Both the position numbers and the translations under genes were made by a program. From the NCBI GenBank assembly GCA_946614295.1, contig CAMOGT010000013.1, forward strand, positions 1-43,328: a DNA stretch of 43,328 nucleotides, in the 5' to 3' direction. Under the pieces are notes generated by a model. It did not search any database. It was not told where the DNA came from and saw nothing but the letters and a program-made list of their open reading frames with translations. The stretch is from an uncultured Bacteroidales bacterium (GTDB taxonomy: Bacteria > Bacteroidota > Bacteroidia > Bacteroidales > Paludibacteraceae). Positions 23,426 through 31,420 of this stretch are shown piece by piece (positions within the stretch are counted from its first letter, which is position 1; every line of letters starts with the position of its first letter).

Positions 23426-24078
23426 GTGAAATGATTGTTCATAGCAGCGAGACATTCGAGCGCGTTTTCCTCAACGAGCCGGAGGTGAGCCTCCATATCG
23501 TTCAGGAGGCGGGTTCGCACGTAAAAATTCACGTACTCAATATATCCGGATTATCCGGGAACTCCGGAGTTTCCGGAAGCAATAACATTGTTGTGGAGCA
23601 AGCCGGAGAAGGCTGTAAGACGGAGATTTACGGCCTCGCTTTCCTGCATGGCGAAGAATCCGTTACCACCGAGACACATGTGACCCACGCCATAGGCGGA
23701 GGAACATCCGACCAGTTGATCAAGTTTGTGCTGGACGAGCATTCCCGCGGGCGTTTCATCGGAGATCTGAAGATTGCACCCGACGCGCAAAAGACCGAGG
23801 CGCACCAGACGAACCGCAATCTGGTTCTCTCTGAAGAGGCGGAGATGCGCACTCAGCCGCAGTTGGAGATCTACGCCGATGATGTCAAGGCTACGCATGG
23901 CGCTTCCACCGGACAACTCGATGAGTCAGCGCTTTTCTACATGCAGCAGCGCGGTATTGACAAACAAAAAGCGCGTCAACTGCTCGTCGGCGCGTTTATG
24001 AAAGATGTATTGCTAACTATCAGCGATGAGACTTTGCGGGAGCAACTACTGAACGCGGTTGATGGCGAAATCGAGTAG
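23422..24078 (+). CDS. sufD: Short SufD/SufB-family protein
   Basis: The protein has 218 residues, about half the usual SufD length. The C-terminal beta-helix core is complete: THGASTGQLDESALFYMQQRGI near 157-178, followed by the helical end with LLVGAFMKDVL. The N-terminal half of full-length SufD is missing. A Ser/Gly stretch LSGNSGVSGS near 43-52 stems from repeated TCCGGA words. It is coupled to sufC. It may be a reduced SufD that pairs with SufB encoded elsewhere, or part of a minimal SufC/SufB-D type scaffold. Its last 33 bp overlap the convergent polyprenyl synthase gene. Confidence 0.8.
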   Translation: MSEMIVHSSETFERVFLNEPEVSLHIVQEAGSHVKIHVLNISGLSGNSGVSGSNNIVVEQAGEGCKTEIYGLAFLHGEESVTTETHVTHAIGGGTSDQLIKFVLDEHSRGRFIGDLKIAPDAQKTEAHQTNRNLVLSEEAEMRTQPQLEIYADDVKATHGASTGQLDESALFYMQQRGIDKQKARQLLVGAFMKDVLLTISDETLREQLLNAVDGEIE

Positions 24079-25041
24079 CGCTAACAAACTGCTTTTTTCT
24101 GCTGAGTCGCGGAATACCGAAAGGGCTTCCGTGGCTTTCTTTTTATAGGCAAGCATCTGTTGTACGGCGTACTCGTCGCCTTTGAACCGAAGAACGAAAG
24201 ACTTGATTTCCTCTAATATCCGACTCTCTTCTTCCTTCGCCAGCTCACCATTGCAAATCCTCTCTCCTTTGCTGCGGATCTCATCCGCCTCAGGTTGCGG
24301 CGCACGTTTGAGGGCGATGATGAGAGGAAGGGTTACCTTGCCGTCCCGTAGGTCACTCATGGTCGGTTTGCCTATTTCCTCCAGATCGCTGTAGTCGAAA
24401 ATATCATCTTTGATCTGGAAACAGAGGCCTAACAGTCGGCCGTATTCGCGTAATGATGCTCTTTGCCGCGGCGTACACCCGGCGCTCTCGGCTCCGGCTT
24501 CCGCACAGGATTGGAAAAGACGTGCGGTCTTTTGGTCAATGACCTTCAGATACCGATCCTCGTCTATCCACATGGATTGTCCGGCGTGGAGTTGCAGCAT
24601 CTCTCCGCTGCTGAGGCTTTTGCCCAAATCGGAGACAATCTCCAGAATACGGATATTACGTACCTCGGCAATCAGACTGATCACTTTAGCCAGCATATAG
24701 TCGCCCGTGAGTACCGCTACTTTGTTGCTCCACTGGGTATGCACAGCGGCTTGCCCCCTGCGCGTGTCGGAGTTATCCACCACATCGTCGTGTACCAGAC
24801 TCGCGTTGTGCAGCATCTCCAATGCGACGGCAGCCCGGAGCGTCTTGTCGGTAATGGGATTGCATAATTGGGCACATAGCAAAACAATCAGCGGCCGGAG
24901 TTGTTTCCCACTCCGTGCCGCGATGTAATTCAAAACGGCTTGCTGCAAACGCTCGTCGGCATCCATGCTTTCCCGCATCAGCCGCTCATATCGTTTCCAG
25001 TCCGTCTCGACGGGTTTCCGTATGTCTGCTATTGTTGCCAT
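24046..25041 (-). CDS. Polyprenyl diphosphate synthase (trans-isoprenyl family)
   Basis: The protein has 331 residues. It elongates allylic diphosphates with IPP, giving the quinone side chain or a related lipid. GKQLRPLIVLL near 45-55 binds IPP. The first Asp motif LVHDDVVDNSDTRRG near 82-96 and the second FQIKDDIFDYSD near 210-221 bind magnesium, and KTARLF lies between. The length suits an octaprenyl-type synthase, but chain length cannot be read from sequence. It follows efp by 30 bp with no promoter between, so it is co-transcribed. It overlaps sufD tail to tail. Confidence 0.92.
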   Translation of the reverse strand: MATIADIRKPVETDWKRYERLMRESMDADERLQQAVLNYIAARSGKQLRPLIVLLCAQLCNPITDKTLRAAVALEMLHNASLVHDDVVDNSDTRRGQAAVHTQWSNKVAVLTGDYMLAKVISLIAEVRNIRILEIVSDLGKSLSSGEMLQLHAGQSMWIDEDRYLKVIDQKTARLFQSCAEAGAESAGCTPRQRASLREYGRLLGLCFQIKDDIFDYSDLEEIGKPTMSDLRDGKVTLPLIIALKRAPQPEADEIRSKGERICNGELAKEEESRILEEIKSFVLRFKGDEYAVQQMLAYKKKATEALSVFRDSAEKSSLLALLDFAINRVQ

Positions 25042-25071
25042 CGCACGAAGGAAAGGCTCTGCCTTCTCCTT

Positions 25072-25635
25072 TTAACGAACGCGCTCGCAGTAGCTTCCGT
25101 CGCGGGTGTCGATACGGATGATCTCGCCCTCGTTGATGAAGAGAGGAACACGTACCTCTGCACCGGTCTCTACAGTAGCCGGTTTGAGCGTGTTGGTGGC
25201 GGTGTCACCCTTCAGGCCCGGCTCGGTGTAAGTAACCTGCAGCTCAACCTTGGTCGGCAACTCAGCGAAAAGAACAGTGTCGGAAGAAGCATCGGAAACA
25301 ACATCTACGTTCATGCCTTCTTTGAGGAAGTCAACACCGGTGATCAAATCATGTGCGATGGGCACCTGCTCGAAAGTCTCGTTATTCATGAAGATGTAGT
25401 CCTCGCCCTCTTTGTAGAGGAATTGATACGGACGGCGCTCTACGCGTACATCCTCCAGCTTCTCACCGATATTGAAACGGCGCTCGAGAACACGGCCATC
25501 CACTACATCTTTGAATTTAACACGCATAATTGTGTTTCCTTTACCCGGTTTTACGTGCAAGAACTCAATTACGAAATACAGACGGCCGTCCATACGGATA
25601 CATACGCCGTTCTTGATGTCTTGAGAGTTAATCAT
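25072..25635 (-). CDS. efp: Translation elongation factor P
   Basis: The protein has 187 residues, standard length. EF-P relieves ribosome stalling at polyproline runs, such as the seven prolines in the TonB protein of this window. Three beta-barrel domains are visible by pattern. The tip loop [14 protein letters not shown] near 27-40 carries Lys at about 32, the position that other lineages modify. The C-terminal domain has [21 protein letters not shown] and [17 protein letters not shown]. The promoter at 25692-25722 shares a palindrome with the divergent marC promoter. Confidence 0.97.
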   Translation of the reverse strand: MINSQDIKNGVCIRMDGRLYFVIEFLHVKPGKGNTIMRVKFKDVVDGRVLERRFNIGEKLEDVRVERRPYQFLYKEGEDYIFMNNETFEQVPIAHDLITGVDFLKEGMNVDVVSDASSDTVLFAELPTKVELQVTYTEPGLKGDTATNTLKPATVETGAEVRVPLFINEGEIIRIDTRDGSYCERVR

Positions 25636-25691
25636 AAAGAGATTACAATTTTAATATTTACTAATTTATCAATAATATCAGAAAAACGCTG

Positions 25692-25722
25692 CAAAATTAG
25701 TAAAAAATTTGCATATATGCAA
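25692..25722 (-). promoter_or_regulatory. efp promoter (shares a palindrome with marC)
   Basis: Minus strand TTGCATATATGCAAA starting at 25722, 20 bp, TAATTTTG at 25699-25692. Its -33 element is the right end of the palindrome at 25708-25722. Confidence 0.75.
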
Positions 25723-25739
25723 GAATTTTTGTAATTTTG
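25708..25739 (+). promoter_or_regulatory. marC promoter (shares a palindrome with efp)
   Basis: TTTG at 25708-25711 begins TTTGCATATATGCAA. A 20-bp spacer leads to TAATTTTG at 25732-25739. Plus- and minus-strand promoters read outward from the same 15 bp. Confidence 0.75.
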
Positions 25740-25761
25740 TGGCCTAATTCGGTAAAATGCT

Positions 25762-26373
25762 ATGAATACATTGCAAGAATTCTTTGGTCCGTTTGATATA
25801 TGGCAGGTGTTGTCCTCATTTATTTTCATGATTGCCATCATTGACCCGCTGGGCAATATCCCTATTACGATTGCGTTGCAGAAGAAGGGAGTGAAGATAG
25901 ATGCGAACAAGGTATGTATCGCCAGTTTGATTATTTTGTTGGCCTTCTTGTTTCTCGGAGAGTGGATTCTCAAGTTCTTCGGCGTGCAGATTGAGTACTT
26001 CGCGATTGCCGGAGGTTTTGTTATCTTCCTGATGGCGATGGAGATGGTGTTGGATATCACGATCTTCCAGAACGATAAGCTGGAGGGCGAGATGGCGGGA
26101 GGCGGTTCGATCGTGCCGCTGGCATTCCCGATGTATGCCGGTCCCGGTGCGTTTACTGCGCTGTTGGCTATTACGGCGGAGTATTCCACGGGAAACCTGT
26201 GCATCGCGCTGCTGCTGTGTATGATTGTGCTCTATTTGGTGCTTATCGGCACCAACTGGCTCACCAAATATTTAGGGCAGACATCCCTCTATATCTGCCG
26301 TAAGTTCTTCGGAATCATTGTGCTGGCGATTGCCTGCAAACTGATGTTCGGGAATCTGGCGGCTATCTTCTAA
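25762..26373 (+). CDS. MarC family integral membrane protein
   Basis: The protein has 203 residues with about six transmembrane helices. AIIDPLGNIPI near 24-34 is the family's first-repeat motif, and VPLAFPMYAGPGAFTALL near 118-135 the matching second-repeat motif. MarC proteins are inner-membrane proteins, once linked to multiple antibiotic resistance but of unproven transport activity. It starts the marC-rpiB-rSAM-MBL run with gaps of 17-30 bp. Confidence 0.9.
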   Translation: MNTLQEFFGPFDIWQVLSSFIFMIAIIDPLGNIPITIALQKKGVKIDANKVCIASLIILLAFLFLGEWILKFFGVQIEYFAIAGGFVIFLMAMEMVLDITIFQNDKLEGEMAGGGSIVPLAFPMYAGPGAFTALLAITAEYSTGNLCIALLLCMIVLYLVLIGTNWLTKYLGQTSLYICRKFFGIIVLAIACKLMFGNLAAIF

Positions 26374-26403
26374 ATTGCAAAACATCAATCATAAATCAAT
26401 AAT

Positions 26404-26853
26404 ATGAAAAGCTTTAGTGAAATGAGTATCGCGCTGGCTTCGGACCATGCAGGCTTTGCGCTCAAAGAGAAGGTGCAGTTATTCCTGGAGGATAATGGCG
26501 CACGTGTTAAGGATTTCGGTTGCTTCACTACCGAGAGTTGCGATTATCCCGACTACGCACACCCGCTGGCTGAGGCGGTGGAGAAAGGGGAATATGAGTT
26601 CGGTATCGTTATTTGCCACACCGGTAATGGTGTTGCCATGACCGCGAACAAGCATCAGGGCGTTCGTGCTGCTTTGTGCTGGGATACCAAGTTGGCGGAG
26701 TTGGCGCGTGCGCATAACAACGCAAACGTATTGGCTCTCCCCGCAGGTTTTATCTCTGCGCCGAAGGCATTGGATATCGTTCGTACCTTCTTCCAGACGG
26801 ATTTTGAAGGCGAGCGTCACGAGCGTCGTATCAACAAGATTGCGCTCCATTAG
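26404..26853 (+). CDS. rpiB: Ribose-5-phosphate isomerase B
   Basis: The protein has 149 residues, normal for the RpiB/LacAB fold. It interconverts ribulose 5-phosphate and ribose 5-phosphate, feeding Prs. ALASDHAGFALKE near 10-22, YPDYAHPLAEAVEKGE near 48-63, the catalytic VICHTGNGVAMTANK near 68-82 with Cys at about 70, and ALCWDT near 90-95. The start and length are standard. It lies 30 bp after marC, with ATCAATC/ATAAATC heptamer-like words in the gap. Confidence 0.95.
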   Translation: MKSFSEMSIALASDHAGFALKEKVQLFLEDNGARVKDFGCFTTESCDYPDYAHPLAEAVEKGEYEFGIVICHTGNGVAMTANKHQGVRAALCWDTKLAELARAHNNANVLALPAGFISAPKALDIVRTFFQTDFEGERHERRINKIALH

Positions 26854-26869
26854 GTATATATGTACGCGC

Positions 26870-27796
26870 GTGCGCAACGCATCGCGTTGCTATGCAAGTT
26901 ATGCACTGGGTCTCTTGGGCTCGGTGCATATCGTACATAGACCGATGTTCCTTTCGGTTGAACCTGCCGCTGTGTGCCAACTCCATTGCCCCGAATGTCC
27001 GGTGGGACGGGGGGCAAACCGGCAATTCCCGGAAAATCCCTTTATGTCTCGCGAAGTGTGGCAACGGGTGTTGACGGAAGCCAAGCCGTTTGTGCATACC
27101 ATCCAGTTCTACTTCCAAGGTGAACCGCTGCTGAACAAAGACCTGCCTTTGATGATTCGCGAGGCGCATGAAGCAGGCATTTATACCATTGTTTCTACCA
27201 ATGCGCAGGCGCTGACCCGGGAAATAGCGGAAGAGTTAGTGAGTGCCGGGCTGAATAGGATCATCATCTCCATGGATGGTCTGACGCAGGATAGTTATAG
27301 CGCGTACCGCGTCGGCGGTAATGTGGGACGATGCAAAGAGGCGTTGCGGTGGCTCAGAGACGCAAAAGGTACCCTTGTTATCGAACTCCAGGTGCTCCGG
27401 TTCCGGACAAACGAGCAGGAGTGGAGCGCTTTCCGGCGCGAGTACAAAAAGATGGGCGCAGACCGCCTGGTTTTCAAAACCGCACAACTATACGATTATG
27501 CGGACGGGCATCCGCTCATGCCGTCTGACCCGCGCTACAGCCGTTATGTCAAAGGCACGGACGGACGCTATCATCGCCGGCCGCTCTCAAAAGGCTGTTT
27601 CCGCGTCTGGAGCGGAGCGGTTATCACCACCACCGGCGAAGTGCTGCCTTGCTGTTACGACAAGTCGCACGCCCATTCGTTCGGAAACATCATGGAGGCA
27701 CCGCTCGCGGAACTCTATAACAACGAGAAAGCGGTCGCTTTCCGCAGGGAAGCCCTTCGTCACAAACCCCAAATATGCCACGAGTGCTGGAAATAA
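26870..27796 (+). CDS. Radical SAM/SPASM domain protein
   Basis: The protein has about 308 residues from GTG at 26870. The start is uncertain, since no ATG in this frame lies between the rpiB stop and the ATG at 26945, which would cut into the usual N-terminal strand. The cluster motif is CQLHCPEC (C-x3-C-x2-C). FYFQGEPLLNKDLP and STNAQAL follow as in AdoMet enzymes with a TIM barrel. The C-terminal SPASM region has CFRVWSGAVITTTGEVLPCCYDK and a final CHECWK for auxiliary clusters. The substrate is unknown. No precursor peptide is visible nearby, so peptide maturation is only one option. It is co-transcribed with rpiB. Confidence 0.85.
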   Translation: MRNASRCYASYALGLLGSVHIVHRPMFLSVEPAAVCQLHCPECPVGRGANRQFPENPFMSREVWQRVLTEAKPFVHTIQFYFQGEPLLNKDLPLMIREAHEAGIYTIVSTNAQALTREIAEELVSAGLNRIIISMDGLTQDSYSAYRVGGNVGRCKEALRWLRDAKGTLVIELQVLRFRTNEQEWSAFRREYKKMGADRLVFKTAQLYDYADGHPLMPSDPRYSRYVKGTDGRYHRRPLSKGCFRVWSGAVITTTGEVLPCCYDKSHAHSFGNIMEAPLAELYNNEKAVAFRREALRHKPQICHECWK

Positions 27797-27823
27797 CCGG
27801 TTTGGAACCGGAGCAGAATAATT

Positions 27824-28450
27824 ATGCAAATCAAGACTTTTACATTTAGTGCCTTCGGCACCAATACGTATGTGATTACCTTTCCGGAGGTAGTCCTGTT
27901 GGTTGATCCGGCTTGTTCCGATGAATACGAGCGGCAAGTGTTGCTCAATTATATCCGGCCGCTGACGGATGGCTCGCAGAAGCGGGTGTTGGTGATCATT
28001 GCCACCCATGGACATCTGGATCATCTCTGGGGCGCAGCGTGGGCAACAAAACAATGGGATACTTCCGTCCGGATGCACGAAGCCGATATCCCGTATGCGG
28101 AAGCGATGCAACGCCAATATGACCTCTTCGGTATTCCTGCTACCCCGCAGCCCTTCCCGATAGAGGAGATTCATGCCGCCATCGCTCAGCATCAGCCATG
28201 CATGGCTGATCTTCAGATCCTCCATACGCCCGGGCACACACCGGGTTCCGTCTGTCTCTACTGGCCGGCAGAAAAAATACTTCTCTCCGGTGACACGCTT
28301 TTCTGTCACGGCTACGGACGGACCGATCTTCCCGGAGGTGACCCGCGGCAGATGTTGGACTCGCTCCGAAAACTCACTCGCCTGCCCGAAGATGTCCTTG
28401 TTTACCCGGGACACGGAGATACAACGACAATCGGAGACGAAAAGTGGTGA
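27824..28450 (+). CDS. MBL-fold metallohydrolase (glyoxalase II-like)
   Basis: The protein has 208 residues. The metal motif THGHLDHLWG near 61-70 supplies the paired His/Asp sites, and the later HTPGHTPGSVCLY and LSGDTLFCHGYGRTDLPGGDP add His and Asp ligands. VYPGHGDTTTIG closes the fold. This is the layout of glyoxalase II-like thioester hydrolases. The true substrate is open. It ends the marC operon, 27 bp after the radical SAM gene. Confidence 0.9.
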   Translation: MQIKTFTFSAFGTNTYVITFPEVVLLVDPACSDEYERQVLLNYIRPLTDGSQKRVLVIIATHGHLDHLWGAAWATKQWDTSVRMHEADIPYAEAMQRQYDLFGIPATPQPFPIEEIHAAIAQHQPCMADLQILHTPGHTPGSVCLYWPAEKILLSGDTLFCHGYGRTDLPGGDPRQMLDSLRKLTRLPEDVLVYPGHGDTTTIGDEKW

Positions 28451-28579
28451 TGTGTAATTTTTGCGTCAATTTTTCCACATACGGTTGCAGAATTTTTAGT
28501 AATTTTGCAGCCGTTAATTTATGCGTAGGCATAAAGACGTGAGAAACAACATCATTTAACACAATAAAATCTAACAATT

Positions 28580-29998
28580 ATGATCAAGCCTTTCATGGAC
28601 AAAGACTTCCTGCTGCAGACAGAGACCGCGCAGGAGCTGTATCACAATCATGCGGCTAAGATGCCGATTATCGATTATCACTGCCACCTTATTCCGCAGA
28701 TGGTTGCCGAGAACAAACGTTTCGAATCCATCGCACAGATCTGGCTCATGGGCGACCACTACAAATGGCGCGCAATGCGTTCCAACGGAGTGGACGAGCG
28801 TTTCTGCACCGGCAAGGACACTACCGACTGGGAGAAGTTCGAGAAATGGGCGGAGACCGTTCCGTACACTTTCCGCAACCCGCTTTACCACTGGACTCAT
28901 CTGGAGCTCAAGACCGCTTTCGGTATCGAGGAGCGTCTGAACCCCGAGACCGCACGTGCTATCTATGACAAGTGCAACGACCTGATTGCCAACGACCCGA
29001 AGTTCTGTCCGCGCGGACTGATGAAGCACTACCATGTAGAGCTCGTCTGCACGACCGACGACCCGGCAGACAGCCTTGAGTGGCACAAGATGGTCAAGGA
29101 AGACCCGACCGCAGAGGTACGTATGTTGCCGACTTGGCGTCCGGACGCAGGCATGAACATCGAAGCCGCTACTTGGAAAGCATATATCGAGAAACTCTCC
29201 GCGGTTAGCGGTGTAGCAATCGCCACATTTGGCGATTTGGTAGATGCCCTCCAGAAACGCCATGACTTCTTCGAGTCGATGGGCTGCCGTCTCTCCGACC
29301 ACGGTATCGAGGAGTTCTACGACGAGCCGTACACCGACGCAGAGATCAACGCCATCTTCCAGAAAGCCCTTGCAGGCAAGGAACTCTCCGTCTATGAGAT
29401 CCGCCAGTACAAGCACGCTTACCTGCACGCGCAGGCTGAGATGGACTACGCTTCGGGTTGGACCCAGCAGTACCACTACGGCGCTATCCGTAACAACAAC
29501 TCCAAGATGTTCGCTCAACTCGGCGCAGACACCGGTTTTGACTCCATCGGCGAGTTCACGACCGCAAAAGCCATGAGCCATTTCCTCGACGAGATGAACA
29601 GCGAAGGACACCTCGCCAAGACCATTCTCTATAACCTCAACCCGTGCGCTAACGAAGTGATTGCCACGATGTTGGGTAACTTCCAGGACGGTTCGGTACC
29701 GGGCAAGATTCAGTTCGGTTCGGGCTGGTGGTTCCTCGATCAGAAGGATGGTATGGAGAAGCAGATGATGGCTTTGAGTAACCTCGGTCTCTTGAGCCGC
29801 ATGGTAGGTATGCTGACCGACAGCCGTTCGTTCCTGAGCTACCCGCGTCACGAGTACTTCCGCCGCACGCTCTGTAACGTCCTCGGCAACGACATCGAGA
29901 ACGGCATGATCCCGTACACCGGCTACGAGAAAGCCCGCGTTCAACAGATGGTAGAAGACATCTGCTACAACAACGCAAAGAACTATTTTAAGTTCTAA
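28580..29998 (+). CDS. uxaC: Glucuronate isomerase
   Basis: The protein has 472 residues, the standard length. It converts D-glucuronate to fructuronate and galacturonate to tagaturonate, the first cytoplasmic step of hexuronate use. MPIIDYHCHLIPQ near 28-40 holds the HxH metal motif. CTTDDPADSLEWH near 153-165, DYASGWTQQYHYGAIRNNN and TDSRSFLSYPRHEYFRR near the end are typical of the family. TAATTTTG at 28501-28508 looks like a -7 box, but no TTTG lies 20 bp upstream, so the promoter is unclear. It is followed by a strong terminator. Confidence 0.96.
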   Translation: MIKPFMDKDFLLQTETAQELYHNHAAKMPIIDYHCHLIPQMVAENKRFESIAQIWLMGDHYKWRAMRSNGVDERFCTGKDTTDWEKFEKWAETVPYTFRNPLYHWTHLELKTAFGIEERLNPETARAIYDKCNDLIANDPKFCPRGLMKHYHVELVCTTDDPADSLEWHKMVKEDPTAEVRMLPTWRPDAGMNIEAATWKAYIEKLSAVSGVAIATFGDLVDALQKRHDFFESMGCRLSDHGIEEFYDEPYTDAEINAIFQKALAGKELSVYEIRQYKHAYLHAQAEMDYASGWTQQYHYGAIRNNNSKMFAQLGADTGFDSIGEFTTAKAMSHFLDEMNSEGHLAKTILYNLNPCANEVIATMLGNFQDGSVPGKIQFGSGWWFLDQKDGMEKQMMALSNLGLLSRMVGMLTDSRSFLSYPRHEYFRRTLCNVLGNDIENGMIPYTGYEKARVQQMVEDICYNNAKNYFKF

Positions 29999-30006
29999 AT
30001 ACATTT

Positions 30007-30058
30007 CACACCCCGCTTGCCTCTCTTTTCGAGGGGTAAGCGGGGATGTGGTTTTTTT
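30007..30058 (+). terminator. uxaC terminator
   Basis: CACACCCCGCTT (30007-30018) pairs with AAGCGGGGATGTG (about 30038-30050) around an inner CCTC/GAGG hairpin, followed by eight T. Confidence 0.9.
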
Positions 30059-30123
30059 TAGAATCTTTTGAACGAGGAAAAATTTTATGGAGTAGATGGT
30101 TTTTTGAATTAAAAGCAGAAATT

Positions 30124-30678
30124 ATGGAAATAATAAAGACATATATGCTTCACTGGTTCGGTCCATTTAAGAGTATAGAAGAAGTTGCTAAATGGGAACA
30201 AGAAAATAGAGAGCACGTATGTAATTTATATCTTATAGAAGGAAAAAGACCTTATGCTCGTATAGCGCGACACTACTATTGTGGGAAAACAATACAAGGT
30301 ATCCATAAGAGATTAAATAACTTGAACCATCATATATGTGAATTGCGTACTGTGGACGAAATATGGATGGGGTGTATTCGAAATGTCCAACCTGGTAGTC
30401 AGGATATTTTTGAACTAGAAAATATCCTGACTGCATATTTGGCAGATGAAGTGGGAGATAATAAAATGCTGAATGAAATAAATAAAAAGTTTCCCAAGCA
30501 TCAAATATGTGTGATAAATAGATGGTATAAACCAACGCATTTTTTATGGAACCGCATAAAGAATTCAAATAGTCCTGCTCGAATTATTCCAGAAGTAATC
30601 TTACACTATTACCACGAAAAATCTCATTTAATATCAGGCGCAGATAAACTTAAGCATTTGAAATTTATTAGTGACTAA
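30124..30678 (+). CDS. GIY-YIG nuclease-like protein, AT-rich
   Basis: The protein has 184 residues from ATG at 30124; a longer frame to 30046 runs into the terminator. CNLYLIEG near 33-40, HYYCGKTIQGIHKRLNNLNHH near 51-71, DEIWMGCI near 79-86 and DIFELENILTAYLAD near 95-109 follow the order of a GIY-YIG domain, in which Tyr, Arg and Glu are catalytic. LNEINKKFPKH resembles its end. The final third is a tail I do not recognise. Base composition is much more AT-rich than the flanking uxaC and kdgK genes, a sign of transfer. It may be a mobile or defence-related nuclease; no partner gene is evident. Confidence 0.65.
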   Translation: MEIIKTYMLHWFGPFKSIEEVAKWEQENREHVCNLYLIEGKRPYARIARHYYCGKTIQGIHKRLNNLNHHICELRTVDEIWMGCIRNVQPGSQDIFELENILTAYLADEVGDNKMLNEINKKFPKHQICVINRWYKPTHFLWNRIKNSNSPARIIPEVILHYYHEKSHLISGADKLKHLKFISD

Positions 30679-30702
30679 TAAAAAAGAATCTTATAATATA
30701 AC

Positions 30703-30795
30703 ATGAAAGCGAAGTGTGGCGTACCCGAATTAAATTCGGGGCTAATGGACGAAGGAGACAAACTCTCAAAAAAGTCGCATAAAGAAGATAGATAA
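30703..30795 (+). other. Duplicated gene start interrupted by a REP copy (30-codon frame)
   Basis: ATGAAAGCGAAGTG at 30703-30716 repeats exactly the first 14 bases of the gene at 30798. The frame then runs through a REP copy (peptide PELNSGLMDEG) and stops with TAA at 30793-30795, 2 bp before the real ATG. It looks like the scar of a REP insertion with duplication of the target, and could act as a translated upstream frame. Confidence 0.55.
30724..30758 (+). repeat. REP copy 1
   Basis: CCCGAATTAAATTCGGG palindrome followed by GCTAATGGACGAAGGAGA. It is the same family as 31787, 31844 and 32504. Confidence 0.8.
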
Positions 30796-30797
30796 AG

Positions 30798-31151
30798 ATG
30801 AAAGCGAAGTGGGTGAATATAGTGGATCGGTTGCAGGGGAATGTGGATCAGAGACATTATGCACGGCGGATCCCAGGTAATGGAGAATGGGGTGCCGTGT
30901 GTGCAAAGCCGGAGTTGAGCAAGAAAACAAAGAAAGCCAAAGCAGAACACCCAACGGCAAAAGCTTTTGCTGAGTTGATGGCGGAGACGAAGGCAATCAT
31001 GCATGATCCGGTGCGCAAGGCGGAATGGCAGGCACGATATGAGGAGGCTGTGCTGAAGGCAAGAAAATATAACAAGCCTATACAAGGGAGGTTGTACGAT
31101 TATATCAAACATGAGTTGAGCGAGGAGAGAAAGCAGGGTTTTGTGCCGTAG
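30798..31151 (+). CDS. Small basic protein of unknown function, paralog 2
   Basis: The protein has 117 residues and starts MKAKWVNIVDRLQG. It shares RIPGNGEWGAVCAKPELSK and KARKYNKPIQGRLYDYIKHE with the protein at 9761. The middle is helical and charged, with no membrane segment or recognised domain. Here the gene has no visible promoter of its own. Its start region has been duplicated around a REP copy. It is followed by 11-bp repeats and then the RAYT gene. A link between this family and repeat elements is an inference from position in two places, not a known function. Confidence 0.7.
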   Translation: MKAKWVNIVDRLQGNVDQRHYARRIPGNGEWGAVCAKPELSKKTKKAKAEHPTAKAFAELMAETKAIMHDPVRKAEWQARYEEAVLKARKYNKPIQGRLYDYIKHELSEERKQGFVP

Positions 31152-31167
31152 ATGTTACGGTGTCGTC

Positions 31168-31218
31168 ATAGTGAGCATTCGATGAGCATCCGATGAGCAC
31201 CCGATCAGCATCCGATGG
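31168..31218 (+). repeat. 11-bp repeat cluster downstream of small paralog 2
   Basis: TCATAGTGAGCATTCGAT, then GAGCATCCGAT, GAGCACCCGAT, CAGCATCCGAT with an 11-bp period. It matches the cluster at 9672-9744 in the opposite orientation, so gene and repeats keep the same relation. Confidence 0.75.
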
Positions 31219-31296
31219 AGACAGGTGGAAGAGTCGGGGAAAGAAGGGAGAGAGAAGGAAAACCCAAGCGGTTAGTACCACTACCCAACTGACCAA

Positions 31297-31398
31297 GGGA
31301 CAAATTGTCCCCATGTAAAATAGGATGTAGGAAGGGGATAAATTGTCCCCAGCCTTAAGAAAAAAGCACAGTTTGACAAGGGGTACAAATTGTACCCC
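31297..31398. repeat. Three related palindromes before the RAYT gene
   Basis: GGGACAAATTGTCCC (31297-31311), GGGGATAAATTGTCCCC (31334-31350) and GGGGTACAAATTGTACCCC (31380-31398). All share the core AAATTGT and are preceded by AA. They could be a second REP family, terminator-like hairpins, or operators of the RAYT gene. The rest of 31219-31420 shows no gene. Confidence 0.75.
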
Positions 31399-31420
31399 CA
31401 CTCGAAAACTAAAAGAAGTT

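Noticed and set aside
28477..28508. Standard promoter for uxaC
   Set aside because: TAATTTTG is present, but no TTTG or TTG lies at the 19-20 bp spacing seen for every other promoter here.
28571..30004. 477-codon frame on the minus strand
   Set aside because: A shadow of uxaC caused by biased codon use. The plus strand encodes an unmistakable full-length glucuronate isomerase.
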